The notes under the pieces: generated by a model | What the model was told of the DNA's origin: nothing | The model's input: only the letters and a program-made list of their open reading frames with translations | The model's database searches: none | Part shown: one piece after another, positions 24,832 through 32,889 of the stretch | Layout: each line of letters opens with the position of its first letter | Numbering within the stretch: the stretch's first letter is position 1 | Position numbers and translations under genes: made by a program | Source of the DNA: Alphaproteobacteria bacterium | GTDB lineage: Bacteria > Pseudomonadota > Alphaproteobacteria > M2410 | Assembly (NCBI GenBank): GCA_030614785.1 | Contig: JAUWTJ010000020.1 | Span: 1 to 54,626 of the forward strand | Length of the DNA: 54,626 bases | Reading direction: 5' to 3'

Positions 24832-26861
24832 CGCCGAAGTTGGAAGCTGTCACCGACACGCCGCACAAAGTGCGCAGTATCGAAAACGTCTGGATCCCGA
24901 TGGCGGACGGCGCTCGCCTCGCCGCGCGGATCTGGCTGCCCGTCGATGCCGAGAACCATCCGGTGCCCGCCGTGCTTGAGTACATTCCATACCGAAAGCG
25001 CGACTTTACCCGCCTGCGCGACTCAATCATGCATCCTTATATCGCTGGCCATGGTTACGCCTGCGTCCGTGTGGATTTGCGCGGCAGCGGCGATTCAGAT
25101 GGCATCCTTCGCGATGAGTATATGCAGCAGGAACTGGATGACGGCGTCGAGATATTGCGGTGGATCGCGGCAAAACCCTGGTGCACTGGTGACGTCGGGA
25201 TGATCGGGATTTCCTGGGGTGGCTTCAATGGGCTGCAGATCGCGACCATGAACCCGCCGGAACTGAAAGCGATCATTACGGCTTGTTCGACCGACGACCG
25301 CTATGCGGACGACATCCACCACATGGGCGGCTGCCTTCTGGGCGACAACCTGTCGTGGGCGTCTGTTATGTTCGCCTACAATGCCCTGCCGCCGGATCCG
25401 GCGCTTGTAGGTGAGCGCTGGCGCGATATGTGGCGGGAGCGATTGGAAGGAAGTGGCCTGTGGCTGGAACAATGGCTGCGCCACCAACGTCGCGACGCCT
25501 ACTGGAAGCATGGATCGATTTGCGAGGACTTTTCTTCCGTTAAGTGCCCCGTCTTCGCCGTCAGCGGTTGGGCTGACGGGTACTCCAATGCGGTTTTCCG
25601 GCTTCTTGCCAATCTCGACGTGCCGCGCAAAGGACTGATCGGCCCATGGGCGCACAAATATCCCCACGATGGCGTTCCAGGCCCAGCCATCGGCTTTCTG
25701 CAGGAGGCGCTGCGCTGGTGGGACAAATGGCTCAAAGGATTGGAGACAGGTGTCATGGACGAGCCCATGCTGCGGGTGTGGATGCAGGACAGCGTGCCGC
25801 CAACAAGCAATTATATCGATCGGCCTGGCCGCTGGGTAGGGGAGTCGTCCTGGCCATCGGCGAACATCACGGAACGGCGTTTTGCTCTGGCCCCCGGGCG
25901 GCTGGCACCGGAATCCGCGCCTATCGCGGAGACCTCGTTGACCATACAATCGCCACTGACCGTTGGCCTGTTTGCCGGGAAGTGGTGCTCATATTCGGCG
26001 GGGCCCGATCTGGCGCATGACCAGCGTGAGGAAGACGGCGGCGCCCTCGTCTTCAAAAGCGATCCGCTGGACACACAACTGGAAATCCTTGGTGCGCCGA
26101 TCATCGAGCTGGACCTCAGCAGCAACAAGCTGATCGCGATGGTAGCCGTGCGACTGTCCGACATCGCTCCCGATGGCAAGGCCACGCGCGTGACATTTGG
26201 CCTGCTCAATCTCACGCATCGCGATAGCAGGGAAAACCCTGCGCTGCTGGAGCCCGGACGGCGTTATCGCGTCCGCGTCAGGCTTAACGACATTGCACAG
26301 GTATTTCCGGCAGGGCATAGGATTAGTCTCGCGATTTCGACGTCGTACTGGCCGCTGGCATGGGCTCCGCCTGAACCGGTCCAGCTCACCGTGTATTCGG
26401 GAGCCAGTGTATGTATGCTGCCTGAGCGTCTCCCGCGGGTCGAGGACGATAGTCTGCCTGCCTTCGGTCCGCCGGAGGGAGCCCCGCCGGAACGGCGCCG
26501 CATGCTCGAACCGGGACATCATAATTGGCTCGTTCATCGTGACCTGGCCACGGACAAGTCCACACTGGAGGTGATCAACGATTACGGTGTGTTTCATATC
26601 GATGCCATTGACCTTACGGTTGGCAACCGCACGGTCGAACGGTATTCGTCGCAGGGTGACGACTTCACCTCATTGCGCGGCGATGTGCGATCGACGCGAT
26701 CGCTCCGGCGCAGGGACTGGCACGTGCGGACGGAGACACGAACGGTGCTGACTTCGACCGAAACGGAATTCCATATCTATGCCGACCTGGACGCGTTCGA
26801 CAGCGACAAGCGCGTTTTCTCGCGAAGCTGGGACCGGATTATCGAGCGGGATCTGGTGTGA
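24828..26861 (+). CDS. CocE/NonD (peptidase S15) family hydrolase
   Basis: A 677-residue alpha/beta hydrolase related to cocaine esterase, glutaryl-7-ACA acylase and X-Pro dipeptidyl peptidase. RVDLRGSGDSDG and GISWGGFNGLQIA give the nucleophile Ser129; SGWADGYSNA gives Asp250 and PWAHKYPH gives His276, a complete triad. The second half is the jelly-roll-like C-terminal domain (RVTFGLLNLTHR, GHRISLAISTSYWPLAW). No signal peptide is seen. It cleaves esters, amides or N-terminal peptides in known relatives. Coupling by ATGA to an ATP-grasp ligase suggests that one makes and the other breaks or trims the same bond, or that both act in one biosynthesis. This is inference. Confidence 0.9.
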   Translation: MTPKLEAVTDTPHKVRSIENVWIPMADGARLAARIWLPVDAENHPVPAVLEYIPYRKRDFTRLRDSIMHPYIAGHGYACVRVDLRGSGDSDGILRDEYMQQELDDGVEILRWIAAKPWCTGDVGMIGISWGGFNGLQIATMNPPELKAIITACSTDDRYADDIHHMGGCLLGDNLSWASVMFAYNALPPDPALVGERWRDMWRERLEGSGLWLEQWLRHQRRDAYWKHGSICEDFSSVKCPVFAVSGWADGYSNAVFRLLANLDVPRKGLIGPWAHKYPHDGVPGPAIGFLQEALRWWDKWLKGLETGVMDEPMLRVWMQDSVPPTSNYIDRPGRWVGESSWPSANITERRFALAPGRLAPESAPIAETSLTIQSPLTVGLFAGKWCSYSAGPDLAHDQREEDGGALVFKSDPLDTQLEILGAPIIELDLSSNKLIAMVAVRLSDIAPDGKATRVTFGLLNLTHRDSRENPALLEPGRRYRVRVRLNDIAQVFPAGHRISLAISTSYWPLAWAPPEPVQLTVYSGASVCMLPERLPRVEDDSLPAFGPPEGAPPERRRMLEPGHHNWLVHRDLATDKSTLEVINDYGVFHIDAIDLTVGNRTVERYSSQGDDFTSLRGDVRSTRSLRRRDWHVRTETRTVLTSTETEFHIYADLDAFDSDKRVFSRSWDRIIERDLV

Positions 26862-26890
26862 GACGATCCGGGACAAGCTTGCCGCACTCG

Positions 26891-26911
26891 AAGGGGGCAC
26901 TATGTCCCCTT
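26891..26911 (+). terminator. Possible hairpin after the CocE-like gene
   Basis: AAGGGG and CCCCTT pair across 9 nt, 30 bp after the stop at 26861, followed by a short TTTC. The stem is only 6 bp and the T-run weak, so this is at best a poor intrinsic terminator. Confidence 0.25.
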
Positions 26912-27076
26912 TCTGGCGTTCCAGGGCCGCGACCTCCCGAGCGTGTGGGGTGCGAATTACTATTCTCTGCACAAATATGAGAGATTTCCAAGTCTTGTCA
27001 TACTTGACCGTTTGATTACGATGGCCAGTTATGCGTGACCTCGCCCTACTATTCGTATACCTGTCCTTACCGAAAA

Positions 27077-28093
27077 CTAGATCCGAACGTACTGATGATG
27101 CAGTCCGCCGAGCCACTTCACTGATCTAATTGCACCGATCCCTTGAACGGTTCTTGTATCCGGTGAATCCTTCTCTAAAGACAGATGCGTCCGTGTGGAA
27201 TTGTAGTAGTCGACATAGCAGCGCATAATCCACCGAAGATGTGCTTCGCCGAAGATGATGACGTGATCGAGGCACTCGCGCCGGACGGATCCGATCAGAC
27301 GCTCAACGTGCCCATTCTGCCAGGGTGATCGATTTGAGGTCGGTCGGTCTCTGATGCCCATTGCTTCCAACCTGCGCCGAAAGACAAGACCAAAGGCTCC
27401 ATCATTGTCTCGTATCAGATAGTCAGGTGCACTCTCCCACGGGAAGGCTTCAGTGATCTGCCTTGCAAGCCACTCCGATGTCGGATGAAAGGTAACGCCA
27501 GTCCACAAGATCCTTCTTCGACTGTGATCCAGGATAACCAGGCAGTAGAGGAGCTTGAAGCTGACAGTTGGCACGACAAGAAAGTCCAAAGATACAATAC
27601 CATCCTTGTGGTTCTTGAGAAATGTCTTCCAAGTCTGGCCGCCTGCCCGCGACGGCTTCACCATGTACTTCGCCACCGTAGACTGGCAGACATCGATACC
27701 GAGTTTCAACAGTTCTCCATGAATGCGAGGCGCACCCCACAATGGATTCCCAAGACTAATCTGCCGGATGAGATTGCGGATCTCTGCATCAACCTTTGGC
27801 CTTCCACCTGGATTTCGTTATTTCCAACGCCAGTATGCCCAAAAGCCGTTTCGATGCCAGCGCACGACTGTGTCCGGCTTCACAATTATCATGGAACCCA
27901 AAATAGATGGCCAAAACCTATAGAGCAAAACGAAGATCAACCTGTCCCGCGCTTTCAGCCGCGGCCTCGTGCCCACCTTTCGGTTCAGGACGATGAGCTG
28001 CTGCCGCAATACAAGATTTTCGGCCTCAAGCCGCGAATTTGACTTGGTCAGGTCGTGCAAGAAGGCAATCAATAGTTTGAGGGCATCGATCAC
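27077..28093 (-). pseudogene. Integrase-core (DDE) transposase interrupted by an in-frame TAA
   Basis: Two open segments (28093-27818 and 27742-27077) lie in the same frame and are separated only by TAA at 27818-27820; the sequence on both sides continues the same protein (AYWRWK, stop, RNPGGRPKVDAEIR). DDE residues are seen in IVSLDFLVVPTV, LIRDNDGAFG and NGHVERLIGSVRREC. The N-terminal part has a helix-turn-helix type region (NSRLEAENLVLRQQLIVLNR). Full length would be about 338 residues, normal for IS3/IS481-like integrase-core enzymes. A single nonsense codon explains the break; no frameshift is needed. Confidence 0.85.
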
Positions 28094-28286
28094 GAATAAA
28101 TCATGGCACGATTCTCATGACTACGCTCTGGATGAGGTTTATGGTAGGGACAGCACTCAAGTCTTTGAATTGTCGGACGGTTCCCGGAGACGCCATTTGG
28201 TCGTCACGATATGACTGACTGCGTGGTGGTGGGTGCAGTCTGGGGCGAACCCGTCTCCGCCGGATTTCCCTGATAAACAGGGTATT

Positions 28287-28434
28287 AACAGGGAAAATTC
28301 GTAAATCTCGACTGATTCAACGAAAAGTGCCGCGAATACCGATGCAAACACAGTGGCTTACAGGCGAATTCCCTAAAGAACGTAACAGGGAAATATTTTC
28401 GGCTAACAGGGAAATAAACCAGCGGAACAGGGAA
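28287..28434. repeat. AACAGGGAA direct repeats, partly at 21-bp spacing
   Basis: AACAGGGAA occurs at 28287, 28384, 28405 and 28426; the last three are exactly 21 bp apart (two helical turns). Related TAAACAGGG and inverted TTCCCT copies flank them. Similar strings occur beside transposases of this type in many proteobacterial genomes, so they are probably part of the mobile element. Regular spacing suggests a protein-binding array. No gene lies here. Confidence 0.6.
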
Positions 28435-28603
28435 AGTCTTTCGCCGATCAGGCAGCGGCTGAATAATCCCAATTACGTTCGACTCCGTCAATGGGCCTTG
28501 ATCCGGGGCTTCCGAAAACGTCTTCGCGAAATTCAACCAGGACACCCAATTTTAACCTTGGCTGCCGCTTCAGGTATGCACGAATAGTAATTCGCACCCC
28601 ACA

Positions 28604-28654
28604 CCTGAATAATCCAGTCAAAGCAGATATCAAATGTTTCAAGGTATCGATCAT
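28604..28654 (-). pseudogene. Start of a second related transposase, cut by the end of insertion sequence A
   Basis: MIDTLKHLISALTGLF read from 28654 resembles the start of the transposase at 28093 (MIDALKLLIAFLHDL). After about 17 codons the frame runs into the inverted repeat at 28603. The DNA upstream of both starts is also alike (catcgatca...atgccacgatt...ggatgaggt...tggtagggaca). The rest of this copy is missing. Confidence 0.6.
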
Positions 28655-28838
28655 CAAGGGCGATCATGCCACGATTCCCTCCATCTTTCGCCCGGATGAG
28701 GTGTTTGGTAGGGACAAGGACTAAGTTCTTCGTAGGCACACCGGATGGGCTTTCTGGGAGGCACAACAGCCATGAGACAAATCAGGTAAATCGGGATACA
28801 GGCGGAATATACCAACTGGTCGAGGGCAATGCATAGCC

Positions 28839-29459
28839 TCAATTCAGCTTCCGGGTTACAGTGAAGGCACCCCTGAGATCACCGACCTCGAAACCTCGCG
28901 CCTGGTCCTCGGGATAAAGCTTGCCCAGTGTGTCAACAACCTCAGGCGCGAGCTCTTGTCCATGACAGACGACACAAAGGCCGCCCGTTGGAATGGCTTT
29001 CATATACCGAAAGACAGCCCCCTCATCGGTTTCGACAACCGCTCCGAAATCCAGTGTTTTCAGAGCAACGCCTTGCTCTGCGGCAACCAGAAACTCTTGC
29101 AGCCTGGCCGCCTCCCATTCATCCGGCGCATTGGCCGGGTTACGTACCCTGTGGCTCGTGCGCCCGATCTGAAGTTCGTGCCGCTCCCCTGTTGCGACGG
29201 CGATGTCTGGTGCTGTCAGATTGCACATTTCGATGGCGGCCACGACACCACCTGTTGACATGGCGTTCTGCAATTCGGTCTTGAGCGCCGGGCCAAATTC
29301 CTTGATTGCGGCTCGGGCTTCGGCCTTCAGTGCGTCCATGTCGTATGACGGGCCGGGTGCGGCGACCTCCTCTGCGGGTTCCGAACAGGCTGCAAGGGTA
29401 ATGATAGACACGATAGCAAAGATCACTCTGCCTGCGGTCATGCGAATGTTCGTGGCCAT
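28839..29459 (-). CDS. DUF3365 (Tll0287-like) heme-binding lipoprotein
   Basis: A 206-residue protein. Its signal ends in a lipobox (IITLAACSEPAEE), placing it on a membrane facing the periplasm. The mature domain matches Tll0287-like proteins: AIEMCNLTAPDIA, TSHRVRNPANAPDEWEA and a single CVVCH heme motif near GLCVVCHGQELAPEV. Related domains occur as the sensory part of histidine kinases and cyclases; here it stands alone. It may sense redox state or carry electrons. It is divergent from a YjdF-like membrane protein and has no obvious operon partner. Confidence 0.87.
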   Translation of the reverse strand: MATNIRMTAGRVIFAIVSIITLAACSEPAEEVAAPGPSYDMDALKAEARAAIKEFGPALKTELQNAMSTGGVVAAIEMCNLTAPDIAVATGERHELQIGRTSHRVRNPANAPDEWEAARLQEFLVAAEQGVALKTLDFGAVVETDEGAVFRYMKAIPTGGLCVVCHGQELAPEVVDTLGKLYPEDQARGFEVGDLRGAFTVTRKLN

Positions 29460-29809
29460 GTAGATACCTCCATGTCGATGCTTTGATCTGATGCCGATAA
29501 AAACACCAAAGCCGGAAACCTTCCGACCTCAGGCAGTCTATCATTACCGCCCGATCCCCGCCACCCGGAAAGGATTTAAAGGTGTGACACCGGCAAACTA
29601 TCAGAAAAGATGAGGAGGCGCGAAGGGTAAAGATCGGTATTCAGAGACGAGAAAGACCCAAGACCAGGTGCAAACATCTGACGCCTGTGGCAGCTTTGTG
29701 GCCTCCGGCACCCTCTTCTTCGTCGCCTATGCTTTATTAAGGCAATGTGATATTCCACTCACATCGTAGTGACACTACGTCAGCAGATTTCAGCACGGAT
29801 AGACAAGAC
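29460..29809. other. Divergent intergenic region with an operator-like palindrome
   Basis: About 350 bp between the DUF3365 lipoprotein and the YjdF-like membrane protein. It contains the perfect palindrome CGTAGTG-A-CACTACG at 29765-29779, described separately. No gene or RNA was seen. Confidence 0.45.
29765..29779. promoter_or_regulatory. Perfect palindrome CGTAGTGACACTACG, probable operator
   Basis: Two 7-nt arms around one base, about 30 bp before the ATG at 29810. This position fits a repressor site overlapping the promoter or leader. The binding protein is unknown. Confidence 0.45.
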
Positions 29810-30478
29810 ATGCGCAGAGCAAGCCTCGAATCCCTGGACATCGTCGAACGGCTGCAAATTGGTATTTCACTCCTGCTGCAGCTGGCAATCCTGATCGTGG
29901 TCTTTGGCGCACTGCTCAAGCAACAATGGCAGATCGCCGTTACAGGCAGTGTTGCCCTGGCTCTGACATTTGCACCCTCAGCGATCGAAAGGCAGTTCAA
30001 GGTACAGTTGCCAATCGAGTTCACATTGACAGCATGTGCCTTTCTCTATGCCTCTTTTGGGCTCGGCGAGGTCAGAGACTTCTATGTAAAGTTCTGGTGG
30101 TGGGACTTGATGCTGCACAGTTTTTCAGCTCTGGTCATGGGATTGATTGGTTTTCTTTTGATCTACGTTTTCTACATGACCCACCGCATCCGTATGGCTC
30201 CGATCTATGTTGCGACGATATCCTTCGGGTTTGCAGTAACCTTTGGGACATTGTGGGAGATATTTGAATTTCTGATGGACTGGTTCTTCGGATTCAATAT
30301 GCAAAAGTCAGGGCTGGTTGATACAATGACTGACCTCGCCGTGAACATTGTCGGCAGTGTCGTCGCAGCCTCCATTGGCTACGCCTATGTGAAATCGGGC
30401 GATTCGCTGATCGCCGACAGGCTCATCAGACATTTCGTCGCCAGGAACCCCACCCTCTTCACTCGCGAAAAACGATAA
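29810..30478 (+). CDS. YjdF/DUF2238-like integral membrane protein
   Basis: A membrane protein of 222 residues with about six helices (for example LQIGISLLLQLAILIVVFGA and GFAVTFGTLWEIFEFLMDWF). The segment WWWDLMLHSFSALVMG and the later DTMTDLAVNIVGS resemble the D-x-x-x-H and D-x-x-x-D positions of YjdF/DUF2238 proteins. ATG 29810 is preferred; the frame is open to a GTG at 29747 but the added residues are polar and the palindrome lies inside that stretch. Function unknown. Confidence 0.75.
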   Translation: MRRASLESLDIVERLQIGISLLLQLAILIVVFGALLKQQWQIAVTGSVALALTFAPSAIERQFKVQLPIEFTLTACAFLYASFGLGEVRDFYVKFWWWDLMLHSFSALVMGLIGFLLIYVFYMTHRIRMAPIYVATISFGFAVTFGTLWEIFEFLMDWFFGFNMQKSGLVDTMTDLAVNIVGSVVAASIGYAYVKSGDSLIADRLIRHFVARNPTLFTREKR

Positions 30479-30607
30479 AATTATCGCACAAAACTCTGGA
30501 ACGATATTCCCCGGTCCGCAGAACCAGCTTGTAAAGCGACAAATGCCGTTCAGACGCAAAAGTCATGAAGACAGTTCATACGCTGGCTCCCGAAATCATT
30601 TGACTTT

Positions 30608-30639
30608 CCATTAGTTAGTTATTACTTACTAACTAATGG
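30608..30639. promoter_or_regulatory. Perfect 12-bp inverted repeat, likely TetR operator
   Basis: CCATTAGTTAGT and ACTAACTAATGG flank 8 nt, 24 bp before the start at 30664. TTAGT-type dyads are common for TetR/AcrR regulators, and the TetR gene is the second gene of this operon, so autoregulation is likely. Confidence 0.7.
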
Positions 30640-30663
30640 ACCACACAGGATTGGAGCAGATAA

Positions 30664-31095
30664 ATGAGCGATCCAAAATCATCATCAGGACTGCCATCAT
30701 CACGGCCGCGGTGGGCGGTTGCGGCGGCAATCGGCGCGGTGCTGTTTGGCGCCCTGACACTCAAGTCCGGCGGTTCGGTGCTGTTTTTCGATGGAGCGGC
30801 GCGGACGGCGGCGGGCAATTACGTGCCGTTCGTGCTGTGGTTCAATTTTCTTGCCGGCTTTGCTTATATCCTCGCAGGTACAGGGCTCTTCTTGTGGCGG
30901 GGATGGGCCGTGAATCTGTCCATGTTGATCGCTATTTCAACACTGATTGTGTTTGTTGCGTTCGCTCTCAGCATTCTGTTTGGCGGAGATTATGAGCCGC
31001 GCACTATAGGTGCCATGACGTTGAGGAGCTCGGTGTGGCTGGTCATTGCCTGGCTTTCCCTGATGGCATGGAAACGTCAGCAGATTTCCTCATGA
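30664..31095 (+). CDS. Small membrane protein, first gene of a TetR/ABC exporter operon
   Basis: I do not recognise this 143-residue protein. It has about four membrane helices (WAVAAAIGAVLFGALTLKSG, FVLWFNFLAGFAYILAG, LSMLIAISTLIVFVAFALSI and SSVWLVIAWLSLMAW). Its stop overlaps the TetR start (ATGA at 31092-31095) and the inverted repeat lies in its promoter. It may assist the exporter or act in the envelope. Evidence is positional. Confidence 0.8.
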   Translation: MSDPKSSSGLPSSRPRWAVAAAIGAVLFGALTLKSGGSVLFFDGAARTAAGNYVPFVLWFNFLAGFAYILAGTGLFLWRGWAVNLSMLIAISTLIVFVAFALSILFGGDYEPRTIGAMTLRSSVWLVIAWLSLMAWKRQQISS

Positions 31096-31700
31096 CAGTG
31101 CGGACAAGAAAAACTGCAAAAGAACGCAAGGCCGAGATTGTCGATGCGGCAATCAAACTGGCCGGGGAAATTGGCCCGGACCGCGTAACAACCCAAAGAC
31201 TTGCCAAAGAGATCGGGATCTCGCAGCCTGGCATCTTCCGGCATTTTCCCACCAAGGGCGATATCTGGGAGGCCGTTGCTCAACATGTCGGCGGCCTCAT
31301 GAAAACAAAAATCAGTCCAAACGATGCCGAAGATGCCAACCCGGTCGACCTTCTGCGAAAGCTTGTAACTGGCCACCTGAATTTTATTCAAACCACACCG
31401 GCCATTCCCGCCATTCTCTTTTCGCGCGAACTACACGCCGAAAATGAGAAAATGCGCTCTTTCTTTGCAGAACTGATCGTCAGCCGTCATCATATCTTTT
31501 CGACACAAATTGCGGCAGCAATTGAGAGGGGGACATTCGACGAGGCGCTTGATCCCGATGATGCCGCATATCTTGTCCTGGCGCTCATCCAGGGTCTTGC
31601 CATGCGATGGTCTCTCAATGTGCGGAGCTTCGATCTCGTAGCCGAGGGCAAGCGATTGCTTGATCTTCAGCTGGACGGGTTTCAACCAAAATGTGGATAA
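31092..31700 (+). CDS. TetR/AcrR family transcriptional regulator
   Basis: A 202-residue repressor-type protein. The N-terminal HTH is clear (VTTQRLAKEIGISQPGIFRHFPTKGDIWEAV), with the recognition helix around SQPGIFRHF. The C-terminal ligand-binding domain is variable. It starts in the stop of the preceding gene. The ATG at 31092 is preferred over the frame opening at 31035. It probably controls its own operon through the palindrome at 30608-30639. The ligand is unknown but likely a substrate of the exporter. Confidence 0.92.
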   Translation: MTVRTRKTAKERKAEIVDAAIKLAGEIGPDRVTTQRLAKEIGISQPGIFRHFPTKGDIWEAVAQHVGGLMKTKISPNDAEDANPVDLLRKLVTGHLNFIQTTPAIPAILFSRELHAENEKMRSFFAELIVSRHHIFSTQIAAAIERGTFDEALDPDDAAYLVLALIQGLAMRWSLNVRSFDLVAEGKRLLDLQLDGFQPKCG

Positions 31701-31722
31701 ACAAGTCCAGGAGATCGCGAAT

Positions 31723-32889
31723 ATGAAAAAACTTACCAGGAAGCAGCTCGTTCCCCTGGCGCTGGCAATCGTGGTAGCCGGCACCTGGCTTGTAGCCGGG
31801 AAACGCCCCCTGACTGTGGAAGTTGCTACAATTGAAAGCAATGTTCCGGTCAAGGTCTTTGGCCTTGGCACGGTCGAGGCGCGGGTCCTGTCAAAAATCG
31901 GCTTCAGACTTTCGGATTCTATTGTCGAGCTTAATGCCGATGAGGGACAGTTCGTTCGCAAGGGCGATACCCTCGCCCGTCTTGACGACACGGAGCAACG
32001 CGTCCACCTGGCCATTGCCGAAGCTGATTTGTTGTCCGCCGAGGCCGCCGTCGACGGGTCGCAGGCCGTGATCCTCAAGGCGCAGGCCGCTTTGGCAAAG
32101 AAAGCGCGGACCAACAAGCGTCAGCAGGAATTATATGCCAATCAGACTGTCTCGGCGGAAACCGTTGAGCTGGCAAAGCTGGACCTCGATACTGCACAAG
32201 CCGAACTGGATATTGCCCGCAGTCAGCTGGCTGCAACAAAGGCATCGCTGGAACATGCCCGCGTGCATCTGGAGCTGGAAAAAGTAACCCTTGATCAGCA
32301 TACCTTGAGAGCCCCCTACGACGGCGTCATCGTAGCGCGGCATCTGGAACTCGGCACGGCGGTCAAGGCCGGTGACGCCGTGTTTACGCTGGTGGACCCT
32401 GCCTCGGTCTGGGCGCTCGGACACATTAGTGAAAGCCGTGCCGGAGGTATCACGCCGGGTCAGGTTGCGGAAATCAGGCTGCGCTCCCGCCCCCACGATC
32501 TCTTTCACGGCCTGGTCCGCCGGATCGATATCGAAAGCGACCGCGTCACCGAAGAGCGGCAGGTCTATGTCTCGTGTACAGATTGTCCGAATACCTTCAA
32601 CCTCGGGGAACAGGCCGAAATCTATGTCACCACGACCATCCTGGATAAGGCGCTGCTCGTTCCGGAAAACGCGGTGAATAATTTCAACGAGCGGAAAATG
32701 GAAGGCGAAGTCTGGGCTATTGAGAGAGGCAGACTCAGAAAGCTGAATGTGACCTTCGGTCACCGTACGCTTGATGCCAGGTTGAGTATTTTGGCTGGCC
32801 TGCCAGACGACGCCAGGGTGCTGACCCAATTGCCCGGGCGCGTGAAAGAAGGTCGCAGGGCCAGATTCAACACGGAGCAAAGCTCATGA
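31723..32889 (+). CDS. HlyD/DevB-type periplasmic adaptor of an ABC exporter
   Basis: A 388-residue membrane-fusion protein: N-terminal signal anchor (LVPLALAIVVAGTWLVAG), lipoyl half-motifs around LSDSIVELNADEGQFVRKGD and TLRAPYDGVIVARHLELG, a coiled-coil hairpin between them, and a beta-barrel domain. It links an inner-membrane transporter to an outer-membrane channel. Start 31723 is fixed by CAGGAG upstream, 22 nt after the TetR stop. The stop overlaps the permease start (ATGA), giving a DevB-DevC-DevA gene order. No TolC gene is in the window. Confidence 0.9.
   Translation: MKKLTRKQLVPLALAIVVAGTWLVAGKRPLTVEVATIESNVPVKVFGLGTVEARVLSKIGFRLSDSIVELNADEGQFVRKGDTLARLDDTEQRVHLAIAEADLLSAEAAVDGSQAVILKAQAALAKKARTNKRQQELYANQTVSAETVELAKLDLDTAQAELDIARSQLAATKASLEHARVHLELEKVTLDQHTLRAPYDGVIVARHLELGTAVKAGDAVFTLVDPASVWALGHISESRAGGITPGQVAEIRLRSRPHDLFHGLVRRIDIESDRVTEERQVYVSCTDCPNTFNLGEQAEIYVTTTILDKALLVPENAVNNFNERKMEGEVWAIERGRLRKLNVTFGHRTLDARLSILAGLPDDARVLTQLPGRVKEGRRARFNTEQSS

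Larger units (their letters stand above)
26944..28603 (-). mobile_element. Decayed insertion sequence A with matching terminal inverted repeats
   Basis: The left end TGTGGGGTGCGAATTACTAT at 26944 is repeated in inverted orientation ending at 28603, identical over at least 20 nt. Between them lie a transposase gene broken by one stop codon (27077-28093) and a 500-bp stretch with AACAGGGAA repeats. The same end sequence bounds insertion sequence B at 50383. No clear target duplication was seen. Immediately right of the element is the start of another, related transposase, so insertions here are nested or rearranged. Confidence 0.75.

Noticed and set aside
28384-28434. CRISPR-like array
   Set aside because: The repeat is only 9 bp with 12-bp intervals and no cas genes, far too short for CRISPR.
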